Assembly (NCBI GenBank): GCA_963682175.1
Contig: OY821777.1
Coordinates: 18,000,001-18,064,000 of the forward strand
Origin: Triglochin maritima
Lineage: Eukaryota; Streptophyta; Magnoliopsida; Alismatales; Juncaginaceae
Reading direction: 5' to 3'
Length of the DNA: 64,000 bases
Shown: positions 20,682 to 31,305 of the stretch, in pieces
Layout: each line of letters opens with the position of its first letter
How positions within the stretch are numbered: position 1 is the stretch's first letter
Made by a program: the position numbers and the translations under genes
The notes under the pieces: generated by a model
What the model was told of the DNA's origin: nothing
Database searches by the model: none
What the model saw: only the letters and a program-made list of their open reading frames with translations

Positions 20682-22732
20682 TGAAGGGAATGTGTTCTAA
20701 AAGTTTTACTTTTAAATGTCAATTATTATGAATTGAATGAGAAATCATTTTGTTCCTTGTTTATCTCATTCGTCTTTTAGAAGTGTTAAGGAAGAGGCTC
20801 TTGGTCCTTAACCGTAGAGCTCTAAAAGATATTGGTTTACATAAAACAAAAGATATTCGCAATCATGGTAATTAACATGGGACATTGATTACCGAGTTAA
20901 GATTGTCGTGTTGGTCATAGATCATTGTAGCTCTACAAGTGAGTGACAACACGAGTACACAAAAGAGGAAAATATTACTTTTGTATACTGAATAGACCTA
21001 ATAAGTAAAACATTATAGAATTGTGTTTTCAGTGTCATTAATGTTTTATTGTGTCCTTGGACCTTTGATATGAGACTTATATCTGATCACCTAAGAAATG
21101 CTTGATTAGACTAGTGTCTTGACCTATCGATAAGTGTAGTGTGAAGGCATTGGTTGGTTAAGTATGACTTTTGTTGGAGAAGATAGTTAGTTAAAAGATT
21201 ATCATTGCCCCTCTTAATTGAGTGATGATATTACTGGGCCCCTTGATAAAGCAAAGTTATAATGTGCACAATGTGATTTGAGTTAAGTCACATATTTATA
21301 ACTAGCTTAAAGAGATCAAGAAATGAATACTAAGACAAAGATGACACAATACTACTTTGTGTGTATTCTTAATATCATGAGCCAAGGGACGGACACAAGT
21401 GGTGCACTCCATCACTAAATGGATTTGGTTTTTGTTCGAGTGGAATTAAGACATCTAACTAATTGGGAGCTATAATGTGTAGCTAGATACCGCTTATAGC
21501 TTGTGATATTAAGTTCTTAATATCACTGCCAACTTAGTTTAGATCCTCCCATAGGTCACACCACAATACTGGGAAACAAAAAATGGGGATTTTGAGTTCA
21601 TATGATGTGTCGGGTTTCATGTAGAAGATATGACACATGTGGTGAACAAGCAAAATCAAAATTATGTTGTGATTCATAACATAATTAGAATCTAAATTAA
21701 ATTCATATATGATGTAAATATTATGGGGTGTAATGATTAATCATTACATAGGATAATATGTTACATAAGTTGTGAATTTACTACTAATCCCGAAATGTCA
21801 ATTTTGTAGGGGTTAAACCGAAATTTGACAAGTCTTCAGAACAGTGCTCAAACGGTCAACCGGACAACAGTAAACGGTCGACCGATCGGTGCACGGTCGA
21901 CCGGACACGTCTCGACCGATAACATGGAATTTTCGTCTGTTCGGAACGGTCGACCGAATCTATCAGTCGGTCGACCGAACATTGCGATGAAATATTTTAT
22001 TGTTGCGAACGGCCGACGGAATGTCTAACGGTCGACCGAAACTCGGTCTAAACGGTCGACCGGAACTCGCAAACGGTCGACCGGCCAGACGGTTTTATGC
22101 AGAATTAATTTAAGAATTAATTAGATCATGCATGGAATTGGTCCATAATTGATTTAATTCGTGGCTGAGATTATTTGTTAGCAAATAATGGATGGTTAGA
22201 TGGAAGTTTGCATGAAATCATGGGCAAGTGGTTGCACATGAATAGGTAATTTGGAGAGAACTTATAAATACAAGTTTATCTCATTACCTAATCAATTAAT
22301 TCATTATTTTCTTGTGCAAACTTCTCTCTCCATAATTCTCCACGAATTTCCATTAATTCTTGAGTTTAGTTTTAGTTTTCAGAGATCCTCTTCTCAAAGG
22401 AACTTTAGAGGGGTTAGTAATTAGATTCTAAATCCTATTGGAGATTGAGAAACTAGTTTTTCTCTCTCCAATCTTGTTTAGAGTTTGGTGAATACTCGGA
22501 GGCATCCGGCGCAGCGAGAAGCATCCTCAACGTCTCCGGATCATCAAGAAGTTTTAGAGAACTTCTAGGTATGAATTTCGGAGCCCAATGTTTGTTTTGA
22601 TGTGGTTTAAGTAATCATTAAAACAAACTGATGTATGCATGAAAAACAAATCGTAGAAAATATATGAATGATCCTTATTGTGCATAAAAAAATTCAAAAA
22701 TATATATGTACAATTAAACATGAAATCCTACA
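20682..22732 (+). repeat. Copia-B 5' LTR
   Basis: TGAAGGGAATG to AATCCTACA. TATAAATA is at 22263-22270, the CGGTNNACCG array at 21853-22083, and the splice-donor-like CTAG/GTATGAA at 22565-22571. Confidence 0.93.
21853..22083. repeat. CGGTNNACCG array, Copia-B 5' LTR
   Basis: CGGTCGACCG occurs seven times (21875, 21894, 21947, 21968, 22029, 22053, 22074), with CGGTCAACCG at 21853 and decayed copies at about 21911 and 22009. Spacings are 19-53 bp. Unlike Copia-A/D/F, nearly all middles are CG and the flanks favour AA before the motif. Confidence 0.9.
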
Positions 22733-22733
22733 G

Positions 22734-22745
22734 TGGTATCAGAGC
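22734..22745 (+). other. Copia-B primer-binding site
   Basis: Perfect TGGTATCAGAGC one base after the LTR end; tRNA-iMet primer. Confidence 0.95.
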
Positions 22746-24199
22746 TAAGGGTTCAATTTTCTAATGATTTGAGACTATAAACAAATTTAGTTTACCATCA
22801 AGGGTTCGAACAATTCGATTCTCCGGTTTTTCGGTCTCTAAATGTTTTGTTGGAATAATTCTTTGAAATAATTCATTTTGAATGTTTTAAGTGGTTTAAA
22901 ACATGCTATGTAATTATTAGAATTATGATTTAGGCATAAGTCTAACTTGCAATAATTTCGTCTTAAGTATAAACGATTGTTTTGTAAGAGAATCAACAAA
23001 ACCGAAAAACTGCGGTTCGTCTTTCCTTTTAGGAAATTGGATGGACAGCGGTTCAAAATTGTTTTTAATGGATTTCAAAATGTTTTTCAAAGAATTGTTT
23101 GGGATTCTAGATGATTGATAAACTAGGTTGTATAGTTTATAGCAATATTGCGTGCATGGATGCTCGAGTTGTATTTGCAGGAATTGTGAGTTTCTATGTT
23201 CCAAATCAGCGTCTATGAATGTATGTAATTATTATTATACAGGGGCTTATTTATATGTAAAAGCCAAATTCTATCTTTCTATGTTTAGATAATTGCATTG
23301 CATTTGATAGGTTTTACATAGGACTTGCACTAGTTGGTTTTTATCGAATGTGAGGAGCATGTTTATTTTCTGTAAAATTTACATCTCCGGTTCAAGAGGA
23401 AGTCGTCGTTGTAGCGAATCGATCGAGGATCGAGGATCAGGGATCGAAGGGAACATATAAACTCACACGATGTGGATTGTGTGAATGGTTTAATTTCTGT
23501 TTTTAATCCTGCTATGCATGTGATGAATGTGTTGAATGTTAGGATGTGTATGAATGATAATATGCATGATAACCTAAAATTCTGAATCACATGTTAATAT
23601 ATGAAATTGTCCAACAAAATTAAGAGTAATTCTCCTTCTTATTTAATCCACTAGCAGCCATTGATCGAGGGATACTCTGCTCGCCCTTAGCGGGAGATAG
23701 CTCCCTCCATCTTTGGGAATAGTGGGAGATATAATGGTTGTCTATTGTTGTGCCACGATTAAATATATGAGGTGCGTTTAACCCTAGTGAACCCCAAGTA
23801 TGTTTAGTTGTGAATACAATGGATAAACGTATCTCGTATCAAATGAAAATAAGTTTTCTTAACATTACCTAGAGCCCTCGCTCGGTTTTGGGAAAAAGTT
23901 TTTCTTACGAGGATAGGTCGCATTCCCTCATAATTAAAACGACAAGAATCACAAGAGTTTGAAGATGCTAATGTTGCTAAAATTCAAAAAGGTTGTGATT
24001 AGAAAATGTTTTTCTTACCTTGATATTGTGATATATTCGATAGCTCTTAGCTAGACTATATTGCAATTGATAGGATCTTGGATTACTGCATTTACGAGCA
24101 AAATTTTATTTGCAGTATTTACATTTATATTCGATATATATGTATGTATTTTAAAACATAAAATTGACATTAAAATCCTGTATAATTTATTTTGTAGAA
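22746..24199 (+). other. Copia-B leader, putative intron 22569-24197
   Basis: There is no long frame over 1.45 kb. It shares blocks with the Copia-A leader. It contains a short tandem run of gatcgag/ggatcgag at 23418-23450 (a related aggatca run is in Copia-A near 5535-5560). It ends TTATTTTGTAG/AA-ATG, a strong acceptor-like site. With the donor at 22569 in U5 this would give a 1629-base intron containing the LTR end and primer-binding site. Confidence 0.55.
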
Positions 24200-25137
24200 A
24201 TGTCTAATACCCAACCAATTGTGCGATCTATGATCGAAAAGAATCCTTTGCAAAATGATGGCTCAAACTTCATGAAATGGCAACTCAATTTTAATATCGT
24301 GTTGAGGTTTGAAAAACTATATCATATTTTGGATGGTGAAATCCCAAAATTGAATGAGAAGGCAACCGGTAATGAGAAAGAGGCGATAGCCAAGTGGGAA
24401 GACCAAGAGAACCAAGTTCACGGTCTAATGTTGGCATCCATGGGTGACTCGCTTCAAGCGAAATACTTGGATTCAAAACCCAAGAAGGCCATGGAAGCTT
24501 TAACAAAGATGTTCATGGATAGTGCCCGAAAGGAGCGTTATAAGACCACCATCGCACTCACAAGGTGCCACATGGCGGAGGGGACATCGGTATCCCTGCA
24601 TTTTCTCACGATGCAAGGATACCTTGAGAAATTGCCGAAGATCTGATTCTTGGCTCTCTAGCCCCATCCTTTAAGGACTTTGTGATGCACTATCATGTGC
24701 GTGAAAAAGGGGTGAGTCTTGAGGAGCTTCACAACGCTCTCAAAACGGCAGAAGTTGACATGGGCAAGGGTTGGGACAATTGCGTCCTAGCCGTCCATGA
24801 GAGGAGCAAAAAAATCAACAAAGGTAAAGGCAAATTTACCAAAGATACGTCAATCAAGAGCAAGGGAGTAGGAGGTGCTCATAGGAGTGCCTCAAGGGGG
24901 AAATCTTTGAAATCTCCAACTCCCAACACGGAGTGCTTTCACTGCGGTGAAAAGGGACACATCCGACCTAATTGCCCCAAGTACAAGGAAGACCTTGAAA
25001 ATGGGATGACTGAACGTAGGCGCCCGAGAAACGCCGTAGGTATGTTTGTTATTGAGATAAATTTAATCACCTCTATCCTTGATTTGGTAATGATTACCGG
25101 ATCTTGTGCTCACATAATTTTGTTGTGCAGCTATTGA
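24200..25137 (+). pseudogene. Copia-B gag with zinc knuckle and damaged protease start
   Basis: MSNTQPIVRSMIEKNPLQND opens at 24200, followed by the gag core (DQENQVHGLMLASMGD, KMFMDSARKERYKTTIALTR). A deletion and frameshift at about 24630 remove roughly ten codons found in Copia-A (SSQILDD). The second frame carries AEDLILGSLAPSFKDF and the knuckle CFHCGEKGHIRPNC, all ligands present. The protease site reads LVMITGSC instead of VIDTGSC: compensating one-base shifts remove the catalytic Asp. A stop follows at 25135-25137. Confidence 0.88.
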
Positions 25138-26310
25138 AGGATAGGAAGGAACTCGTGGAGAACGAGATGATATTGAAGATCGGAAATAGTACAAGCATAG
25201 CTGCGATTGTACAAGGTTCTATGGAACTTCAATAGTCTAATGATTTAAATTTATGTTTTGAGGAGTGTTTGTTATGTGCCTTCGATTAGCAAGAACATTT
25301 CTGTATCAAATTTAAGATATGGATAAATTTTAATAAATATTTTAATTCTTGCTTGTCTATATCGAAGAATGGAATTTTCTATGCAAATACATTCGTATAG
25401 AATGGTTTCTATTTGCTTGAAATAAATAATAAACAAACTCAAACAAACAATAACAAAAGAAACTAAGATAACTCACGTGAATGATTCATTCTTGTAGCAC
25501 TATCGGATTGGTCAAGTAAATGACCAAGAGACCTTTCAAGAAGAAAGGAACGAAAACGAATGACTAATTGGATATGATACATTCTAATGTATGTGGTCCG
25601 ATAAGTACAAGTGCAAGAGACGGTTTAAGGTACTTCATTTTGTTCACGGATAACTATAATCATTATGGCTATATTTGTCTAATGGGAAACAAAAGTGAAT
25701 TCTTTGAGAAGTTCAAAGAATTCGAGGATGAAGTAGTGCACCGACTCAACAAGAATATCGAGTCTCTACGAAAGGTTCGTAGGGGTGAGTGCTTAGGATA
25801 CCAATTTTGACTCATTCCTAAAGTAGGAACATGATATTGCTCGACATGGTTCGATCAATAATAAGTCAATCTAAATTGCATGTTTACTTTTGGAATTATG
25901 CACTACAAATAATGACAAACTCACTAAATAATGTTCCATCCAAATCCGTGGAGAAAATGTCTTGTGAGCTGTGGAGTTGAAAAACACCTAAGCTCGACTT
26001 TCTCAAGATTTGGGGTTGTGAGGTATACATCAAGAAATTGATGTCGACAAAGCTTCAACCAAAAGCGGATAAGTGCTTCTATATAGGTTGTCCTCGTGTG
26101 ACAAGAGGATACTACTTTTGGTGTATCACCTCCAATCGAAAGATTGTAGAGAGAGATATGTTTTTTCTAGAATTTCTTAAAAAGAGAGAAAGTAGTGGGA
26201 GTAGAGTTAAGCTTGGGGAAACTCAAGATACTCTACAAGATCATGATGTGACTATTGCATTCAAAATCATGAAGGCCCAGCCGAGATTCATTTGGTTAGT
26301 GGGAGCATGA
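25138..26310 (+). pseudogene. Copia-B protease-integrase remnant
   Basis: Multiple frames are needed. MDMIHSNVCGPISTSARD and MGNKSEFFEKFKEF (25568-25810) are integrase core, where the first Asp motif is HSNVCG (Asp to Asn). The second, TDRGGEY, reads KVRRGEC, so two of the three catalytic acids are lost. About 100 bp between that and the conserved NMILLDMVRS-like segment is missing. The C-terminal piece at 26038-26310 reads MMSTKLQPKADKCFYIG. Non-functional. Confidence 0.82.
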
Positions 26311-27160
26311 GCGAGAGATCCTTACAAGAAATTGTGAGAGAATCTCAATCATCCCCACCTAGTGTACGTTCGAGAGTCGAACGTGAACCTATTCCTCAAG
26401 AAATTGTGGAAGAAGTTCGAGAGACACAAGAAGAACCAAAAGAATAGAGAAGGTCGACGAGGGAAAGGAAGAAACCCAATAAGTATGTGGGACTTCATGA
26501 GATCGTGGTACTAGATACCAAAGATCCCTCGACCTTCCAAGAAGCAATAGAAAGGGAAGACTCCAAACTATGGCTTAAGGCCATGGAATCCGAAATAGAA
26601 TCCTTGTATGACAATCAAGTATGGAACTTGATTTGCCTTCCTCAAGAGAAAATGTCATTTAGTATAAATGAGCTTTTAGGAGGAAGATAGACATGGATAG
26701 TGACTTGACAACCTACAAAGCAAGGCTTATAGCAAAAGTTATACTCAAATTCAAGAAATTGACTTTGATGAAATTTTTGAGAGGTTGTCATCTATTCGGA
26801 TTAAGCTCACTATTACCGCATTTCACAATTGTGGGATATGGAAGATGGATATCAAAATGATGTTCCTTAATGGGAAGTTGGAGGAGGATATGTACATGGT
26901 ACAACCTCAAGATTTTGATGATCCAAATAATAGCGAGAAGATGTGCAAGTTTCGAGGATCCATTTATGGATTGAAGCAAGCATCGAGGAGTTGAAACAAA
27001 CGCTTTGACGAAGAGGTGAAGAAGATTCACTTCATTCAAAGTAAAGGAGAACCTTGTATGTACAAGGAGATTAGTGGGAGCCATGTAGTACTTCTGATCT
27101 TATATGTCGAAGACATATTGCTCATGAGCAATCATGTACCTTTGCATTAGCAAACGAGAA
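26311..27160 (+). pseudogene. Copia-B reverse transcriptase remnant
   Basis: Frames 26487-26690 (KAMESEIESLYDNQVWNL) and 26785-26994 (WKMDIKMMFLNGKLEEDMYM, SIYGLKQASRS) are joined by broken sequence. The fingers motif KARLVAKGFTQ is frameshifted, and the catalytic YVDD reads YVED (gaagac at 27108-27113). So the RT active site is lost as well as the frame. Confidence 0.82.
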
Positions 27161-27893
27161 ATTTCATTGAAATCGGCATTTTCAATGAAAAGATATGGAT
27201 GAGGCTCAATACATCTTGAGAATCAAGATACATTGAGATATATCCCGTAGACTCATTGGCTTCAGTCAACATGCATACATTGACAAGGTCTTGGAAATGT
27301 TCAGGGTGAACAATTCCGATATGGACAATATGTCAATAAGTATGAGTATAGATGTGCAACTCAAGAAGTCTCAACGTGCTCAATCACGCAAAGACTTGGA
27401 GTACATGAAGGTATCCCTTATGCTTCAGCAAAAGGAAGGACCATGTACACGATGACTTGCACAAGACTCAATATCTCGTATGCTCTAAGCGTGACAAGTG
27501 GTCACCAATCCGACGCAAGTCCTAAGCATAGGATTGCGGTCAAGAATATTCTGAAGTACCTTAACTGGACTAAAGATAAAGTTCTTGTTTATAGAGGACA
27601 AAGGAGAAAACAACCGAGGGCTATTTTGATGCAATTCTCATAGGGATTCTTGACAATAGGAGGTTGGTATGATGATGCGTCATCATTATCGAAGGTGAAG
27701 GTATGAGCTAGTGTAGTTAGGAGTAATATCACTACAGCCAACTCAGCCACCAACGAGAGACAAAATAAATAAATAGGTGGACACAACAGTGACACAACTG
27801 ATCCATTCAACAACCCTTCATACCAAGCTAAGAGACGAAATATATTTCGAGTCCATGGATTCAAGGATCCATGTGGATTGGCTTGATAGGTGA
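27161..27893 (+). pseudogene. Copia-B RNase H remnant
   Basis: 27443-27643 covers MYTMTCTRLNISYALSVTSG and VKNILKYLNWTKDKVLVY. A large part of RNase H, including the CDNSA region seen in Copia-D, is deleted between about 27740 and 27770. The tail matches the end HVDWLD at 27871-27893. Confidence 0.8.
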
Positions 27894-27960
27894 TTTGAGA
27901 AGGTTACCCTAGTTATTAATGTTTTATACATTGAGAATGTATGTGAAAGAAAACTTTGAT

Positions 27961-27974
27961 AACAAATGGGAGAT
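27961..27974 (+). other. Copia-B polypurine tract
   Basis: AACAAATGGGAGAT directly before the 3' LTR TG. Confidence 0.85.
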
Positions 27975-29993
27975 TGAAGGGAATGTGTTCTAAAAGTTTT
28001 ACTTTTAAATGTCAATTATTATGAATTGAATGAGAAATCATTTTGTTCCTTGTTTATGTTATTCGTCTTTTAGAAGTGTTAAGGAAGAGGCTCTTGGTCC
28101 TTAACCGTAGAGCTCTAAAAGATATTGGTTTACATAAAACAAAAGATATTCGCAATCATGGTAATTAACATGCGACATTGATTACGGAGTTAAGATTGTC
28201 GTGTTGGTCATAGATCATTGTAGCTCTACAAGTGAGTGACAACACGGGTACACAAAAGAGGAAAATATTACTTTTGTATACTGAATAGACCTAATAAGTA
28301 AAATATTATAGAATTGTGTTTTCAGTGTCATTAATGTTTTACTGTGTCCTTGGACCTTTGATATGAGACTTATATCTGATCACTTAAGAAATGCTTGATT
28401 AGACTAGTGTCTTGAGCTATCAATAAGTGTAGTGTGAAGGCATTGGTTGGTTAAGTATGACTTTTGTTGGAGAAGATAGTTAGTCAAAAGATTATCATTG
28501 CCCCTCTTAATTGAGTGATGATATTACTGGGCCCCTTGATAAAACAAAGTTATAATGTGCACAATGTGATTTGAGTTAAGTCACATATTTATAACTAGCT
28601 TAAAGAGATCAAGAAATGAATACTAAGACAAAGATGACACAATACTACTTTGTGTGTATTCTTAATATCATGAGGCAAGGGACGGACACAAGTGGTGCAC
28701 TCCATCACTAAATGGATCGGGTTTTGGTTCGAGTGGAATTAAGACATCTAACTAATTGAGAGCTATAATGTGTAGCTAGATACCGCTTATAGCTTATTGC
28801 TTATGATATTAAGTTCTTAATATCACTGTCAACTTAGTTTAGATCCTCCCATTGGTCACACCACAAAACTGGAAAACAAGAAATGGGGATTTTGAGTTCA
28901 TCTGATGTGTCGGGTTTCATGTAGAAGATATGACACATGTGGTGAACAAGCAAAATCAAAATTATGTTGTGATTCATAACATAATTAGAATCTAAATTAA
29001 ATTCATATGTGATGTAAATATTATGGGGTGTAATGATTAATCATTACATAGGATAATATGTTACATAAGTTGTGAATTTACTACTAATCCCGAAATGTCA
29101 AATTTTGTAGGGGTTAAACCGAAATTTGACAAGTCTGCAGAACAGTGCTCAAACGGTCGACCGAACAACAGTAAACGGTCGACCGATCGGTGCACGATCG
29201 ACCAGACACGTCTCGACCGATAACAGTGAATTTTTGTCTGTTCGGAACGATCGACCGAATCTATCGGTCGGTCGACCGAACATTGCGATGAAATATTTTA
29301 TTATTGCGAACGGTCGACTGAAACTCGGTCTAAACGGTCGACCGGCCAGACGGTTTTATGCAGAACTAATTTAAGAATTAATTAGATGATGCATGGAATT
29401 GGTCCATAATTGATTTAATTCGTGGCTGAGATTATTTGTTAGCAAATAATGGATGGTTAGATGGAAGTTTGCATGAAATCATGGGCAAGTGGTTGCACAT
29501 GAATAGGTAATTTGGAGAGAACTTATAAATACAAGTTTATCTCATTGCCTAATCAATTAATTCATTATTTTCTTGTGCAAACTTCTCTCTCCATAATTCT
29601 CCACGAATTTCCATTAATTCTTGAGTTTAGTTTTAGTTTTCAGAGATCCTCTTCTTAAGGGAACTAAAGAGGGGTTAGTAATTAGATTCTAAACCCTATT
29701 GGAGATTGAGAAACTAGCTTTTCTCTCTCCAATCTTGTTTAGAGTTTGGTGAATACTCGGAGGCATCCGGCGCAGCGAGAAGCATCCTCAACATCTCCGG
29801 ATCATCGAGAAGTTTTAGAGAACTTCTAGGTATGAATTTCGGAGCCCAATGTTTGTTTTGATGTGGTTTAAGTAATCATTAAAACAAACCGATGCATGCA
29901 TGAAAAACAAATCGTAGAAAATATATGAATGATCCTTATTGTGCATAAAAAATTTCGGAAATATATATGTACAATTAAACATGAAATCCTACA
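27975..29993 (+). repeat. Copia-B 3' LTR
   Basis: TGAAGGGAATG to AATCCTACA. TATAAATA lies at 29524-29531. It differs from the 5' LTR mainly by loss of two motif units in the palindrome array and a short insertion near 28795. Confidence 0.93.
29154..29344. repeat. CGGTNNACCG array, Copia-B 3' LTR
   Basis: CGGTCGACCG occurs at 29154, 29176 and 29335 and within 29251-29280, with CGGTCGACTG at 29311. Compared with 21853-22083 it lacks two segments of about 20 bp, each the size of one motif plus spacer. Confidence 0.88.
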
Positions 29994-29998
29994 TAGTA
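29994..29998. repeat. Target-site duplication tagta (right) of Copia-B
   Basis: Matches 20677-20681; Gypsy-I internal sequence resumes here. Confidence 0.93.
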
Positions 29999-30245
29999 TG
30001 GATAAATTTTTACGTTTGTTCAATAGATCATGCATGCATAACTGAATTAATTCATTTTCTTATGATTGTTGTTCTAGATAACTTCGAAAAGCGTAAGACC
30101 CGCACCACACGAGCGTAGTGTCAGTGGGGCGACTGGTAGCGCGATGTGGGAGGAAGAGTGACGGACGCTCTACGGGACCGTAGAGAGGCTCGGCGAATTC
30201 CTGGAGTGCCAGACGACTCGAACCGAGCAGGCGGGAGGGAGCGCA

Positions 30246-30668
30246 ATGTACGAGAGATTCATGTGCGAACATCTGCCTAATTTCGAGGGTGGAGTTGGCC
30301 CGACAGCAGCTGAGGACTACATTTTCAAGATTCAGAGGATCTTCCGGGTGATTGTATGCTTCCCGAAGATGGAGGTGGATCTGACCACCTATATACTGGG
30401 GGTTTTAGCATCCAACTGGTTGAAGGCCACGTCCACTGTGGTATTCGGTGACCGGGAAGACGTAAATTGGGAGGAGTTTATGGAGTTAAATCGGAAATAT
30501 TTTCCACAGTATGTCAGGGACAAAACGAGGGTAATTCCTGACTGTGGACCAGAAGGAGTTGACACTGGAGAGTTACGTCAACTTGTTCAATGCATTAGAG
30601 CACTACCGCCTAGAGATCAATGTCACTCAGGGGTAGAGAGCGATGAAGTTCATGTAGGGACTTCATAA
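30246..30668 (+). pseudogene. Gypsy-I gag
   Basis: The frame resembles the Ty3/gypsy gag core: FEGGVGPTAAEDYIFKIQRI, a cysteine-containing VIVCFP, TTYILGVLASNWLKA, VNWEEFMELNRKYFPQYVR (the W-x-x-F...F...YFP signature). Similar reading extends upstream from about 30060 but is broken by a stop near 30160. It ends in a frame-shifted region after RALPPRDQ. It would form the particle shell. It is the only protein-like part left in Gypsy-I besides the knuckle. Confidence 0.78.
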
Positions 30669-30955
30669 GTACGTGGGGACTTTGTAAGCAGCTTAGGACC
30701 CATGTACTCACTAGCACACCATAGACCCTAACATATGTCGTGACATGTGCAACAATCCCAGACAATGACTATCAGGAGAACTACCAGGATCCCTGGAAAT
30801 CATAGGAGAATATTTGGGGTCGAGTAGTTGGTCATTTTAGAGAAAATTTGGGCAAATGTCCTCGGAGTGAAGAAAAAAGCACCCACCGACATGAGGTGTG
30901 AGAGGCGTGTGGCAGAAGTCAACCTTGATGAGATTGCCTTTTCCATTCTAGGGCT
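30669..30955 (+). other. Gypsy-I gag C-terminal remnant
   Basis: The gag tail is degenerate, with no continuous frame. It connects the gag core to the zinc knuckle. Confidence 0.5.
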
Positions 30956-30997
30956 TGTCTGGGATGCGGTCAGCATGGACACTATATCCTGGAGTGA
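30956..30997 (+). pseudogene. Gypsy-I zinc knuckle ending in a stop
   Basis: The plus strand reads C-L-G-C-G-Q-H-G-H-Y-I-L-E-stop, that is CX2CX4HX4 with the fourth ligand Cys (TGC/TGT) replaced by TGA at 30995-30997. The nucleocapsid would therefore be truncated at its last zinc ligand. Confidence 0.8.
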
Positions 30998-31305
30998 CCA
31001 CACAGGCAAGGCGGAAACATGAGACCAGGACCACCAGTTGCAAGAAAAGAAAGAATCGGTCGACTTGATGACCAGAGCAGGGCAGGAAAGCTGGATGGGT
31101 CTTCACTATCCAGGCTGAGGAGGCGAAGAATGTCAACACTATGGCAGAAGGTACACATAATGTTGACGGTCATGTTGCTAGAGTTTTGTTTTATTGTAGC
31201 ATTACGAATTCCTTCATTCTTGGAGAAAGTTCGGAAGGAGTACCTGAAACTTTTTAGGAGTTGTTTGTTCAAAATTTCATGGACTATTTTTTAAGGATGG
31301 TGGAA
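30998..31305 (+). other. Gypsy-I internal 3' remainder and polypurine tract
   Basis: No protease, RT or integrase motifs are visible. Frames here are shadows. AAGGATGGTGGAA at 31293-31305 is the likely polypurine tract in front of the LTR TG at 31306. Confidence 0.6.

Larger units (their letters stand above)
20682..29993 (+). mobile_element. Copia-B, complete but degenerate Ty1/copia element
   Basis: The 9312-bp element has a 5-bp duplication, LTRs of 2051 and 2019 bp, primer-binding site, 1.45-kb leader, gag, pol order PR-IN-RT-RH, polypurine tract and 3' LTR. It is inserted 46 bp after the primer-binding site of Gypsy-I. The LTRs agree almost base for base over long stretches, yet gag and pol carry many frameshifts, stops and deletions. 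Confidence 0.93.

Noticed and set aside
21825..22028. Plus-strand frame repeating NGRP-like residues (and its copy at 29126)
   Set aside because: It is the CGGTNNACCG array translated by chance inside an LTR.
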